From: Clostridium sp. | GTDB lineage: Bacteria; Bacillota; Clostridia; Clostridiales; Clostridiaceae | Reading direction: 5' to 3' | Length of the DNA: 50,485 nucleotides | NCBI GenBank assembly: GCA_017435645.1 | Contig: JAFSER010000040.1 | Span: forward strand, 1 to 50,485 | Shown here: piece by piece, positions 17,486-25,026 of the stretch | Layout: each line of letters starts with the position of its first letter | How positions within the stretch are numbered: the first letter of the stretch is position 1 | Notes under the pieces: generated by a model | Told to the model about the DNA's origin: nothing | The model's database searches: none | Seen by the model: the letters and a program-made list of their open reading frames with translations, nothing else | Made by a program: the position numbers and the translations under genes

Positions 17486-19072
17486 ATGAGAATCACAAAA
17501 AAACTGATTGTACTGCTTTTGGCTTCGCTTATGTGCATGAGCCTTGTAGCCTGCGGAAAGAGATCCGCAGAAACTAAAGACAGCGTAGTTATCGCTATCG
17601 GATCTGAACCGGAAACCCTCGACCCGACTCAGGGATGGGGACACGGAAATGCACCTATAGTGCAGAGTACTCTTATCAGATATAATTCTGACTTGACTTT
17701 CGAGAACGATCTAGCAACTGGATATGAACTTTCATCCGATGGTCTGACTTGGACTTTTACCATTCGTGAGGATGTTAAGTTTACCGATGGCGAAAAGCTG
17801 ACCGCATCTGACGTTGCATTCACTCTGGAAACCGCAAAAGCCGCACAGGGTTCTGTTGACCTCACATATATGGAAAGTGCTGTGGCAAAAGATGATACTA
17901 CCGTTGTTATTACTCTGTCCAAGCCTACATCTATATTCCTTAACACCCTCGCTTCAGTTGGTATCGTTCCGAAGCATGCTTACAGCGATGATTACGGAAA
18001 GAATCCAATTGGCTCTGGGCCTTACAAGTTTGTTGAGTGGAAAGCACAGGAACAGATCATGTTTACAGCAAATGAAGATTATTATAACGGCGTTCCTGCT
18101 ATTAAAGATGTAACCGTAGTCTTTATGTCTGAGGACGCTGCTCTGGCTGCAGTACAGGCCGGTCAGGTAGATGTTGCATACTCTACCGCTAGCCTCGGCA
18201 CCACAGAAGTGGAAGGATATCATGTAGAAGCGATTACATCTGCAGATAACCGCGGTTTTACACTTCCTGTTCTGTCTGATGAGGGCAAGACTACGGAAAA
18301 TGGAGCTCCGATTGGCAACGATGTAACATGTAATATAGAGGTCCGTCAAGCCATTGCTTATGCTATTGACCGTCAGCAGGTTGCTGATGTTGTTCTGAAT
18401 GGTTTTGGCAGACCTGCTTATTCCGAAAATGACGGTATGCCTTGGAATAACCCCGAAGTTGTCATCAAAACCGATGTTGAATATGCCAAGAAACTGCTTG
18501 CTAATGCAGGGTGGAAGGACAGTGATGGTGACGGTATTATTGAAAAGGACGGCCTGAAAGCCGAGTTTGACTGTGTATATCCTTCCGGGGACTCTGTTCG
18601 TCAGGCGGTCGGCATGGCTGCTGCTGAACAGTTACTAGAGATTGGTATCAAAGTGAATATTACTGGTATGAGCTGGGATGAGATTATGAATGTTATGTTC
18701 TCTGAAGCTGTACTGATGGGATGGGGGTCAGCCATTCCGAATGAAACTTACTATCTGTATCGTTCCGAAGGAGCGCTGTTGGATGATTTCTATAATCCAG
18801 AAGGCTACATGAACGAAGTAACTGACGGTTATCTGAATGCAGCTATGGAAGCTCTGACTGTTGAAGAAGCAAATAAAAATTGGAAGAAAGCACAGTGGGA
18901 CGGCACTACCGGTACTGCTATGAAGGGAGAATGCCCTTGGGTATGGATCGTCAACCTCGATCACGTTACCTATGTTCGTAATGGTCTATCCATCGGTGAT
19001 CAGCCGATCCACGGCCATGGTCACGGTCTGCCTTTGATCCAGAATCTGCAGGATTGGGCTTGGGAAGAATAA
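17486..19072 (+). CDS. Family 5 substrate-binding lipoprotein of a nickel/peptide ABC importer
   Basis: 528 aa. A basic start and hydrophobic signal end in the lipobox SLVAC, so the mature protein is a lipid-anchored binding protein outside the membrane. The mature part has the SBP family 5 signatures: EPETLDPTQGW, LATGYELSSDGLTWTFTIREDVKFTDGEKLTASDV and PIGSGPYKFVEW. The C-terminal GDQPIHGHGHGLPL stretch is His-rich. The first gene of five in SBP-permease-permease-ATPase-ATPase order, it resembles NikABCDE and related metallophore or peptide importers. ATG 17486 is chosen because AGAAGGAG precedes it. Base composition and codon use are strikingly unlike the neighbouring clostridial genes, which indicates transfer. 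The ligand (nickel complex or peptide) is inferred. Confidence 0.88.
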   Translation: MRITKKLIVLLLASLMCMSLVACGKRSAETKDSVVIAIGSEPETLDPTQGWGHGNAPIVQSTLIRYNSDLTFENDLATGYELSSDGLTWTFTIREDVKFTDGEKLTASDVAFTLETAKAAQGSVDLTYMESAVAKDDTTVVITLSKPTSIFLNTLASVGIVPKHAYSDDYGKNPIGSGPYKFVEWKAQEQIMFTANEDYYNGVPAIKDVTVVFMSEDAALAAVQAGQVDVAYSTASLGTTEVEGYHVEAITSADNRGFTLPVLSDEGKTTENGAPIGNDVTCNIEVRQAIAYAIDRQQVADVVLNGFGRPAYSENDGMPWNNPEVVIKTDVEYAKKLLANAGWKDSDGDGIIEKDGLKAEFDCVYPSGDSVRQAVGMAAAEQLLEIGIKVNITGMSWDEIMNVMFSEAVLMGWGSAIPNETYYLYRSEGALLDDFYNPEGYMNEVTDGYLNAAMEALTVEEANKNWKKAQWDGTTGTAMKGECPWVWIVNLDHVTYVRNGLSIGDQPIHGHGHGLPLIQNLQDWAWEE

Positions 19073-19144
19073 TTTAATAAGTACATTAGACAGTATGCTG
19101 CATTTCAATCGGTGTGGCAGCTGCTCTAAATTGTTTATATAGGC

Positions 19145-19180
19145 TTTTACAAGGAAATAAAGTTTAATTTCCTTGTAAAA
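19145..19180 (+). other. Intercistronic hairpin after the binding-protein gene
   Basis: TTTTACAAGGAAAT (19145-19158) pairs perfectly with ATTTCCTTGTAAAA (19167-19180), loop of eight. It sits between binding-protein and permease genes without a T-run. Such hairpins often protect the upstream message so that more binding protein than permease is made. Confidence 0.65.
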
Positions 19181-19204
19181 ATCAATAGAGAGTGAGGTGT
19201 TTTT

Positions 19205-20200
19205 ATGAAAGTAAGTTTGAAGCAGATCATCCATATTTTCTTTACATATAGCATTAAGATAATAACGCTATTGTTAGCTGTCACTACAATTTCCTTTACA
19301 CTGGTCAGTACTTCGCCGATAGATCCGGTTCAACAGTATATTATTGGATTGGGAACAGCGGTCTCTCCAGAGCAAAGGGAAGAAATTGAAGATTATTGGG
19401 GCGTGAATGAGACACCGGCAGAACGATATTTCAGTTGGCTTTCTGAATTACTGCAGGGGAATCTTGGAGAGTCGGCAATCTACCGTAGACCTGTTGCTGA
19501 TATTATTGGGGAACGATTTATTAATTCTCTTGCGTTGATGCTGTGCTCCTGGGTTTTATCTGCGGTTATAGGATTCGGAGTTGCCTGTATCATGGGAGTG
19601 TACAAGGATAAATTACCCGACCGCATCTTGAAAAAGATATGTTATACTCTTAGTTCCGTTCCGACATTTTGGCTGGGACTTATATTTCTATTGATTTTTG
19701 CTATGGGGCTAAAATGGTTTCCCATTGGTTTCTCAAGTCCTATTGGTGTACTAAGTGAAGATGTTACCATTTGGCAGAAGCTGTATCATCTGATTTTGCC
19801 AGCGTTTACATTAAGCCTGATGTCCTTTTCCAACATAGCACTGCACACATATCAAAAACTGCTAGATGTACTGAATAGTGAGTATGTGCTGTTTGCAAAA
19901 GCACGAGGTGAAAGCAAATGGACGATACTGCGACGTCACGGTTTACGGAATATCCTGATTCCTGCACTGACCTTACAGTTCGCCTCTTTTGCAGAGTTAT
20001 TCGGTGGCTCGGTTATGGCAGAAAATGTATTCAGTTATCCGGGGCTTGGAAGTGCGCTTTCAGTGGCCGGACTTAGTTTGGATGTACCATTGCTTTTGGG
20101 TATTACTTTATTTTCTGCATTGTTTGTTTGTGTTGGCAATATGATTGCAAACCTACTTTATAGTGTTATAGATCCGCAGATTAGGGAGGTGGGCGAATGA
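19205..20200 (+). CDS. ABC importer permease, NikB/OppB/DppB type
   Basis: 331 aa and about six membrane segments. The N-terminal part (TISFTLVSTSPIDPVQQY, then WGVNETPAERYFSWLSELLQGNLG) is typical of the NikB/DppB subunit. The EAA-type coupling loop is KARGESKWTILRRHGLRNILIPALT. It forms the translocation pore with the next protein. GTGAGGTG precedes the ATG. Its stop overlaps the next start by four bases (ATGA), so the two are translationally coupled. GC content is raised, as in the rest of the operon. Confidence 0.9.
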   Translation: MKVSLKQIIHIFFTYSIKIITLLLAVTTISFTLVSTSPIDPVQQYIIGLGTAVSPEQREEIEDYWGVNETPAERYFSWLSELLQGNLGESAIYRRPVADIIGERFINSLALMLCSWVLSAVIGFGVACIMGVYKDKLPDRILKKICYTLSSVPTFWLGLIFLLIFAMGLKWFPIGFSSPIGVLSEDVTIWQKLYHLILPAFTLSLMSFSNIALHTYQKLLDVLNSEYVLFAKARGESKWTILRRHGLRNILIPALTLQFASFAELFGGSVMAENVFSYPGLGSALSVAGLSLDVPLLLGITLFSALFVCVGNMIANLLYSVIDPQIREVGE

Positions 20201-21021
20201 GAAAAATGAATCGGCGAACTAAGCTTTTGATTTTGACTATCATCATAGCTGTTGCTTTGGTGGCTATCTATCTTCTTGGAATTTTTATTCCCGATGAAGC
20301 AGTAGCAGGAAGCTTTTTGAATGCGAAGAAATCACCTTCATTGAAGCATCCTTTTGGTACAGATGCTTTTGGGCGTAATCTGCTGATGAGGACACTGAAA
20401 GGACTGTCTGTCAGTATGACAGTAGGGATTTCTACCTCCGTTATCAGTGCCGTAATTGCTGTTTTTGTTGGTATTGCAGCTGCTACAGGCTCAAAGCGGT
20501 TCGATGCCTTTATTAATTGGTGTATTGATATTGTTATGAGTGTTCCGCACACTATTTTGGTTATCCTCATCTCTTTTTCCATGGGTAGAGGATTAAAAGG
20601 TCTTCTCATTGGAATTGCTGCTACTCATTGGTGCAGCCTTGCAAGGCTGATTCGTGGAGAAGTTCTGCAGTTACGGTCTCAACAGTATGTTTCTGTGTCC
20701 CGTCAATTGGGAAAATCTAGTAGTTGGATTTTGATACATCACTTGCTGCCGCACCTTGTACCGCAATTCTTCGTTGGTTTAGTTTTGTTATTCCCTCATG
20801 CCATTCTTCACGAGGCATCAGTATCATTTCTCGGATTTGGTTTGCCTCCGGAGCAACCGGCCATCGGAATTATTTTATCCGAGAGTATTCGTTATATCTC
20901 CACAGGAATGTGGTGGCAGGCTGTATTGCCGGGACTGACATTGGTGCTGATCGTTCTGTTAGTTGATAAACTAGGGAACAATTTGCGTATGATTTTAGAC
21001 CCTTATAGTGCGCAGGAATAG
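20197..21021 (+). CDS. ABC importer permease, NikC/OppC/DppC type
   Basis: 274 aa and about six membrane segments. KHPFGTDAFGRNLLMRTLKG is the usual NikC/DppC entry sequence, and the coupling loop is VSRQLGKSSSWILIHHLLPHLVPQ. FLGFGLPPEQPAIGIILSES near the C-terminus is also family-typical. It partners the upstream permease. Start and upstream stop overlap. The following ATPase start lies ten bases past its stop. Confidence 0.9.
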   Translation: MRKMNRRTKLLILTIIIAVALVAIYLLGIFIPDEAVAGSFLNAKKSPSLKHPFGTDAFGRNLLMRTLKGLSVSMTVGISTSVISAVIAVFVGIAAATGSKRFDAFINWCIDIVMSVPHTILVILISFSMGRGLKGLLIGIAATHWCSLARLIRGEVLQLRSQQYVSVSRQLGKSSSWILIHHLLPHLVPQFFVGLVLLFPHAILHEASVSFLGFGLPPEQPAIGIILSESIRYISTGMWWQAVLPGLTLVLIVLLVDKLGNNLRMILDPYSAQE

Positions 21022-21031
21022 GAGGTGGCGT

Positions 21032-21967
21032 ATGATTCAGAAAAAAGAAACTTTACTTGAAATACATGATCTGTCTGTATCCTTCCTTATGTACGATCAC
21101 GGTCTTGAGCAAACAGACTTAAAAGTTATTTCTGATTTGCACCTGACTGTTTATCCAGGTGAGATTGTGGCTATCGCAGGTTCTTCTGGTTCCGGTAAAA
21201 GCTTGCTTGCATCAGCAATTCTAGGAATACTTCCGGGCAACGCAACAGTACGTGGTCACATCAATTATAAAGGTAAGGAACTGTCCGTCCAGCGGCAGAA
21301 GCAGCTTCGTGGAACTGAAATAGCACTGGTGCCCCAATCGGTTTCTTATCTTGATCCGCTAATGAAGGTGGGATCACAAGTAGATGGACATAAAAAACCA
21401 TATACAAGAGAAAAAAGACGAAGCCTGTTTAAGCGTCTTGGATTGCCGGATAAGACAGAGCAGCTTTATCCATTCCAACTGTCAGGTGGTATGGCAAGGC
21501 GTGTATTGGTATCTACAGCATTGATTACGGATGCTGAACTGATAATTGCAGATGAGCCGACACCGGGTATGAGCTTAGATCAGGCTATGGAGGCACTTAA
21601 AATGTTTCGTGAAATGGCAAATGAAGACAAAGCTGTTATTCTGATTACCCACGATATCGACCTAGCCTTTGAGTTTGCTGATCGAGTTGCTGTCTTTTAT
21701 GCCGGTACTACTGTGGAAATAGCACCTGCTAATGATTTCAAACAGGGATCTGATGCGCTGCGTCATCCGTATTCCAAGGCGCTATGGAGAGCGCTTCCTC
21801 AGAATGGATTTCAGCCAATCAAAGGCTTCCAACCTTATGCCGGTAATTTACCAAGTGGATGTTTGTTTGCGCCACGATGTCCCTATAAGACAGAAGAATG
21901 TGAAAAAAGCATACCATCGGTGACGGAAGTGCGTGGTGGAGAAGTGAGGTGTCATCATGTCACTTGA
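21032..21967 (+). CDS. ABC importer ATPase, NikD/OppD type
   Basis: 311 aa. Walker A is GSSGSGKS, the signature is LSGGMARR and Walker B is LIIADEP, followed by the H-loop ITHD. The signature has Met where most have Q (LSGGMxQR). Its C-terminal oligopeptide-transporter extension carries GCLFAPRCPYKTEECEK plus a later cysteine, the Cys cluster common in OppD/DppD. ATG 21032 is preceded by AGGAGGTGG, better placed than an upstream GTG-type start at 21008. The gene overlaps the next by 11 bases. Confidence 0.9.
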   Translation: MIQKKETLLEIHDLSVSFLMYDHGLEQTDLKVISDLHLTVYPGEIVAIAGSSGSGKSLLASAILGILPGNATVRGHINYKGKELSVQRQKQLRGTEIALVPQSVSYLDPLMKVGSQVDGHKKPYTREKRRSLFKRLGLPDKTEQLYPFQLSGGMARRVLVSTALITDAELIIADEPTPGMSLDQAMEALKMFREMANEDKAVILITHDIDLAFEFADRVAVFYAGTTVEIAPANDFKQGSDALRHPYSKALWRALPQNGFQPIKGFQPYAGNLPSGCLFAPRCPYKTEECEKSIPSVTEVRGGEVRCHHVT

Positions 21968-22568
21968 AGCAAGAAACATTTATTTTCGCTATGATAAAAA
22001 ATTACCGTGGGTTTTTGAAAACAGAAGTCTTACTATTAACAAAGGAGAGCGCCTTGCACTGTTCGCTCCAAGTGGTTACGGAAAAACTACCCTTGCCATG
22101 CTTCTGGCAGGCTATTTACAGCCAACCAAGGGACAGATATTGCTGGACGGCAAAAGGCTTCCGTCAAAAGGTGTCTGTCCTGTACAGTTGATTTATCAAC
22201 ACCCGGAAAAGGCAATTAATCCTCGCTGGCATCTACGGAAAGTTTTAGAAGAGAGCGGAAAACTGCAGGAAGATATGCTGGATGCTTTCGGTATTGAAAA
22301 TGCTTGGCTTGATCGTTTTCCAAAAGAACTTTCTGGAGGAGAGCTTCAAAGGTTTTGTGTGGCAAGAGCACTTCTCAGCGGAGCAGATTATTTGATCTGT
22401 GATGAGATTAGCACAATGCTTGATGTCATCACACAGGCTCAAATCTGGAATATCGTTCTAGAGGAAGCTGAAAAGCAAAATATGGGTATCATAACCGTTA
22501 CCCATAACCGACATTTGGCTCAGAGAATCGCTACAAGAATTATAGACCTGTCCGATGGCCTGTACTGA
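21957..22568 (+). CDS. ABC importer ATPase, NikE/OppF type, short form
   Basis: 203 aa. Walker A reads APSGYGKTT, the signature LSGGELQRF, and the Walker B region LICDEIS, with ITVTHN as the H-loop. It lacks the C-terminal Opp extension found in its partner, as in short NikE-like subunits. It should pair with the 311-aa ATPase as a heterodimer. It is the last gene of the operon; degraded DNA follows at once. ATG 21957 overlaps the previous gene in another frame. Confidence 0.88.
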   Translation: MSLEARNIYFRYDKKLPWVFENRSLTINKGERLALFAPSGYGKTTLAMLLAGYLQPTKGQILLDGKRLPSKGVCPVQLIYQHPEKAINPRWHLRKVLEESGKLQEDMLDAFGIENAWLDRFPKELSGGELQRFCVARALLSGADYLICDEISTMLDVITQAQIWNIVLEEAEKQNMGIITVTHNRHLAQRIATRIIDLSDGLY

Positions 22569-22574
22569 TATGGG

Positions 22575-22672
22575 GTTAAAATTCTATTTGAGTATCTTTC
22601 TACTATTGGATTAAATACTTTAAGGGATAAGAAAGTAAGGTTGAAATTCTATTTAAGTAGCTTTTTGCTATT
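22575..22672 (+). repeat. Two 33-bp imperfect direct repeats, 65-bp period
   Basis: The copies at 22575-22607 and 22640-22672 (GTTxAAATTCTATTTxAGTA...) agree at 28 of 33 positions. Spacing gives a 32-base interval. There is no third copy 65 bases on either side. Confidence 0.6.
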
Positions 22673-22714
22673 TAGAAAAAGCTCATTATAAAATGCTATC
22701 TTCTCAGCAAAAGG

Positions 22715-22933
22715 GTAATAATCGCAACTAGAAATACTTGAATCTATAATTACAATCCAAGGCCAGCAAGAGCAGGAATTTCAGATATACTTAATGATGT
22801 TTAGGATGGTACAAGTGACATAATTCTATCTGGAGAAATAACGGCGGGTAAATATCACGTCAGAGCCGTTGAAACAATAGCTAAAATTTTAGAAACCACC
22901 GAAAGTAATATTCATTATAAAAAAATTTTATAA
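22715..22933 (+). pseudogene. Pyruvate kinase gene fragment
   Basis: VIIATR then, after a small frameshift, LESIITNPRPARAGISDILNDV, an in-frame TAG, and DGTSDIILSGEITAGKYHVRAVETIAKILE. This matches the pyruvate kinase core (IIATQMLESM, NPRPTRAEVSD, DGTDAxMLSGETAxGKYPxEAVxxM). Only about 70 residues of some 470 remain, with a stop and at least two frameshifts, so it is non-functional. It is an odd passenger between the ABC operon and a transposase wreck. Confidence 0.85.
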
Positions 22934-23024
22934 TGCCGAATTCAAGATAAAAAACTCAGTGGATCTAACTTACGGACAGTTAATAACCATATAATTGGTA
23001 ATATAAAATTTATTTTGAAAATAT

Positions 23025-23092
23025 AAAAAACCACCTTTTTCTAGTCTAAAATTAGTTTGCATACAAAATTCACAAAAGAAAGGTGGTTTTTA
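23025..23092 (+). promoter_or_regulatory. Hairpin covering the ribosome site of a decayed transposase gene
   Basis: TAAAAAACCACCTTT (23024-23038) can pair with AAAGGTGGTTTTTA (23079-23092), which includes the ribosome site AAAGGTGG and ends at the ATG (23092). The arrangement is the same in principle as the one at 34-100. Confidence 0.6.
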
Positions 23093-23420
23093 TGATTAAC
23101 TATTAAGAATATATTAATACAGAATTGAAAAAACACTGGAAAAATGATATTTTATCGTCTCCTTGCTTAAATAATTTAATAGCAATGATTATTGGAATAA
23201 TATCTTCACAATCCGTCATCTTATCTAAAATATCTCAAGAGTTAAAAGAGTGTTCTTATTTTTTTAGGAACTGAAGAAAGTAAAATAAAGAGGTTATAAA
23301 GATTTTTAAGTAATAAAACTATTAATCCTGAAAAACTTTATGAGTTTTTCAGGATTAATTTTTACAGAAATACAAATTTACATCAAAATAAATTTATATA
23401 ATATTTGATAATACAACAAT
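23092..23420 (+). pseudogene. N-terminal remnant of a DDE transposase (IS4-type)
   Basis: Starts MINY-stop, then EYINTELKKHWKNDILSSPC, LNNLIAMIIGIISSQSVILS and KISQELKEC. After a frameshift come GTEESKIKRL and LSNKTINPEKLYEFF. Such an N-terminus (defence of a helix bundle followed by RFLSNxxINPEKLYxF) is that of IS4-type DDE transposases in clostridia. Stops at codon 5 and later plus frameshifts kill it. The DDE catalytic domain is absent. Confidence 0.7.
23321..23364 (+). terminator. Strong hairpin within the transposase remnant
   Basis: ATTAATCCTGAAAAACT (23321-23337) and AGTTTTTCAGGATTAAT (23343-23359) are perfect 17-base arms with a five-base loop, followed by TTTT. It may terminate rightward transcription from the remnant. 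Confidence 0.6.
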
Positions 23421-23464
23421 AAAGGAAGTCATATAGTCGAATGTACCGCTATAAAAACAGAAAA

Positions 23465-23500
23465 ATACCGGGAAAAACTTTTTATAGTTCTTCTCGGTAT
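23465..23500 (-). terminator. Hairpin near the right end of the island
   Basis: ATACCGGGAAAAAC (23465-23478) pairs with GTTCTTCTCGGTAT (23487-23500) with one wobble and one mismatch. Read leftward it is followed by TTTTTCTGTTTTT, so it would stop leftward transcription. Confidence 0.6.
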
Positions 23501-23560
23501 TCATCTTTTGGTTGCCTTTGTCAATACCGGATAATTCAGCACATTAGATATAGTTTCTAA

Positions 23561-23604
23561 ATTACTTCCTTATCAGGTGTTGATATTTAACAGTCTCTTT
23601 TTTT
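23561..23604 (-). repeat. Right inverted-repeat block at the island edge
   Basis: AACAGTCTCTTTTTTT (23589-23604) is complementary to 15871-15886, and ATTACTTCCTTAT (23561-23573) to 15905-15917. The outer block has no local partner to complete a stem, although it sits where the terminator of the DUF378 gene should be. Confidence 0.65.
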
Positions 23605-23611
23605 GAACATA

Positions 23612-23821
23612 TTATTCATTTGAATTTGAATATTGGCTTTTTCCAAAGAAAGAAAGTGAGTATAAACCTGCAATACCAACTAAGGCATATATTACTCTTT
23701 CTAAAGCGGGCATAAAGCCAAACAAACTATTTACTAGATTATATTGGAAGAATCCTATTAATCCCCAATTAACAGCTCCTATAATAACTAAAATAAGAAC
23801 TATTGAATCCAATATTTTCAT
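23612..23821 (-). CDS. DUF378 family small membrane protein (YuzA-like)
   Basis: 69 aa, two membrane segments. KILDSIVLILVIIGAVNWGLIGFF and VERVIYALVGIAGLY-type sequence are the DUF378 signatures. Function is unknown in the family. ATG 23821 has AAAGGG nine bases upstream. In-frame starts at 23830 and 23839 overlap or precede the ribosome site. It lies directly outside the acquired island and is convergent with the gene ending at 15868 if the island is removed. Confidence 0.85.
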   Translation of the reverse strand: MKILDSIVLILVIIGAVNWGLIGFFQYNLVNSLFGFMPALERVIYALVGIAGLYSLSFFGKSQYSNSNE

Positions 23822-23881
23822 AACAATCATCCCTTTCATTGATTATACAAATAGTTTAACCAAGAAAAAAGGATTTATTCT

Positions 23882-24349
23882 TTAAAGAGTTATATTTCTA
23901 TCTATAGGTTGATTTAATGAAATTATAGTATCAGTTCTTTGAATACCATTTATAGGATTAATTTTATTAAGCAATATATTTTGAAGATCTGATATATTTT
24001 TACATATTACTTTAGCAAAAACACTGTATGTACCAGTAGTAAGATGTAATTCTACAACTTCATTTATCTTTGATAATTCATTAAATACTGAATCATAAGA
24101 TGATGTTTTATCTATATATATACCAACAAAACAGCAGACATCATAACCAAGTTTAGGTAAATCTAATAAAATTCTTGTACCTTTTATTATTCCAAGCTCC
24201 TCCATTTTTTTCATTCTAACATGTATAGTTCCACCACTAACATGACAGATTCTAGCTATTTCTAAATAAGGAGTTCTACAATCTTTTATCAATAAATCTA
24301 ATATTTGCAAATCCAATTCATCTAGTTGGTTAGTTAAATTAAAACTCAC
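23882..24349 (-). CDS. Lrp/AsnC family transcription regulator
   Basis: 155 aa. The N-terminal winged helix-turn-helix is LDELDLQILDLLIKDCRTPYLEIARICHVSGGTIHVRMKKMEELGII, and a RAM ligand-binding domain follows (VEL HLTTGTYSVFAKVICKN). Such proteins form dimers or octamers and respond to amino acids. The GTG at 24349 is chosen since AAGAGGTGG lies upstream. An ATG at 24370 would place that site within the gene. Targets are unknown. It is close to the DUF378 gene on the same strand. Confidence 0.88.
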   Translation of the reverse strand: MSFNLTNQLDELDLQILDLLIKDCRTPYLEIARICHVSGGTIHVRMKKMEELGIIKGTRILLDLPKLGYDVCCFVGIYIDKTSSYDSVFNELSKINEVVELHLTTGTYSVFAKVICKNISDLQNILLNKINPINGIQRTDTIISLNQPIDRNITL

Positions 24350-24597
24350 AAAACCACCTCTTTTTAACATTTTATAACTACTTAATATATTTTATCAAAT
24401 AATTTATTAAAATAGAAGGAAATTTTAATAAAATTAATAAAAAAAATAAATAAAATATATTATTTTGTTAAAAATTTACTAATAATAAAAAGTTATGAAA
24501 AAATTATTTTAATTTAAAATATAAATTCATATATCTTGAAAATATTAAAAGTTTCTTTTAATATAATATGTATAAGCTTATAAAGGAGGCATTATTT

Positions 24598-24936
24598 ATG
24601 GGTAGCATATTAATAATGATAGCTTATTTTGCAGTTCTAATTTTATTAACACTTTTATTATTTAATCTTGGGAAAAAATATGTTTTTTCAAAAGTAAAAA
24701 TAAATAAATGGATACCATTAGCTATAGCTGTAGTATTATTTTTATTACAAGTTTTTGTTAAATCAAGTAATATATTTGTTACTGCAGGATTTGTTTTATC
24801 AGTAGTTTGGTTCTTTATGTGGTTTATGGATATTCAAGTTTCTGGTGGTCCTAAGCAAAAGGAAAAGAAAATTGAAATTAGACCTAAAGCTAAACCAAAT
24901 AGAGCAAAACATATTCAAAAACAAAATAAAAAATAA
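24598..24936 (+). CDS. Small three-helix membrane protein, function unknown
   Basis: 112 aa. Three hydrophobic segments (about 4-22, 36-52, 58-78) precede a Lys/Gln-rich cytoplasmic tail. No family recognised. ATG 24598 has AAAGGAGG upstream, much better than an ATG at 24568. It appears to stand alone. Confidence 0.7.
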   Translation: MGSILIMIAYFAVLILLTLLLFNLGKKYVFSKVKINKWIPLAIAVVLFLLQVFVKSSNIFVTAGFVLSVVWFFMWFMDIQVSGGPKQKEKKIEIRPKAKPNRAKHIQKQNKK

Positions 24937-24946
24937 GTTTAAATTT

Positions 24947-25023
24947 AAAATGTAAAATGAAGAAAGTATAATTATTTTAAAGGTTTAATTAAGTAATATA
25001 TTTATATTATCATTTTACATTTT
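24947..25023. terminator. Long-loop inverted repeat between convergent genes
   Basis: AAAATGTAAAATGA (24947-24960) is complementary to TCATTTTACATTTT (25010-25023), with a 49-base AT-rich interval. It lies between the stops at 24936 and 25027, so it may serve both genes as terminator. Confidence 0.5.
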
Positions 25024-25026
25024 CTT

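Noticed and set aside
22575-22672. CRISPR array
   Set aside because: Only two imperfect copies, no third at the expected spacing and no cas genes. Listed as a repeat, not as CRISPR.
24568-24597. Upstream ATG for the small membrane protein
   Set aside because: It would put the strong AAAGGAGG ribosome site inside the coding region. The ATG at 24598 fits better.
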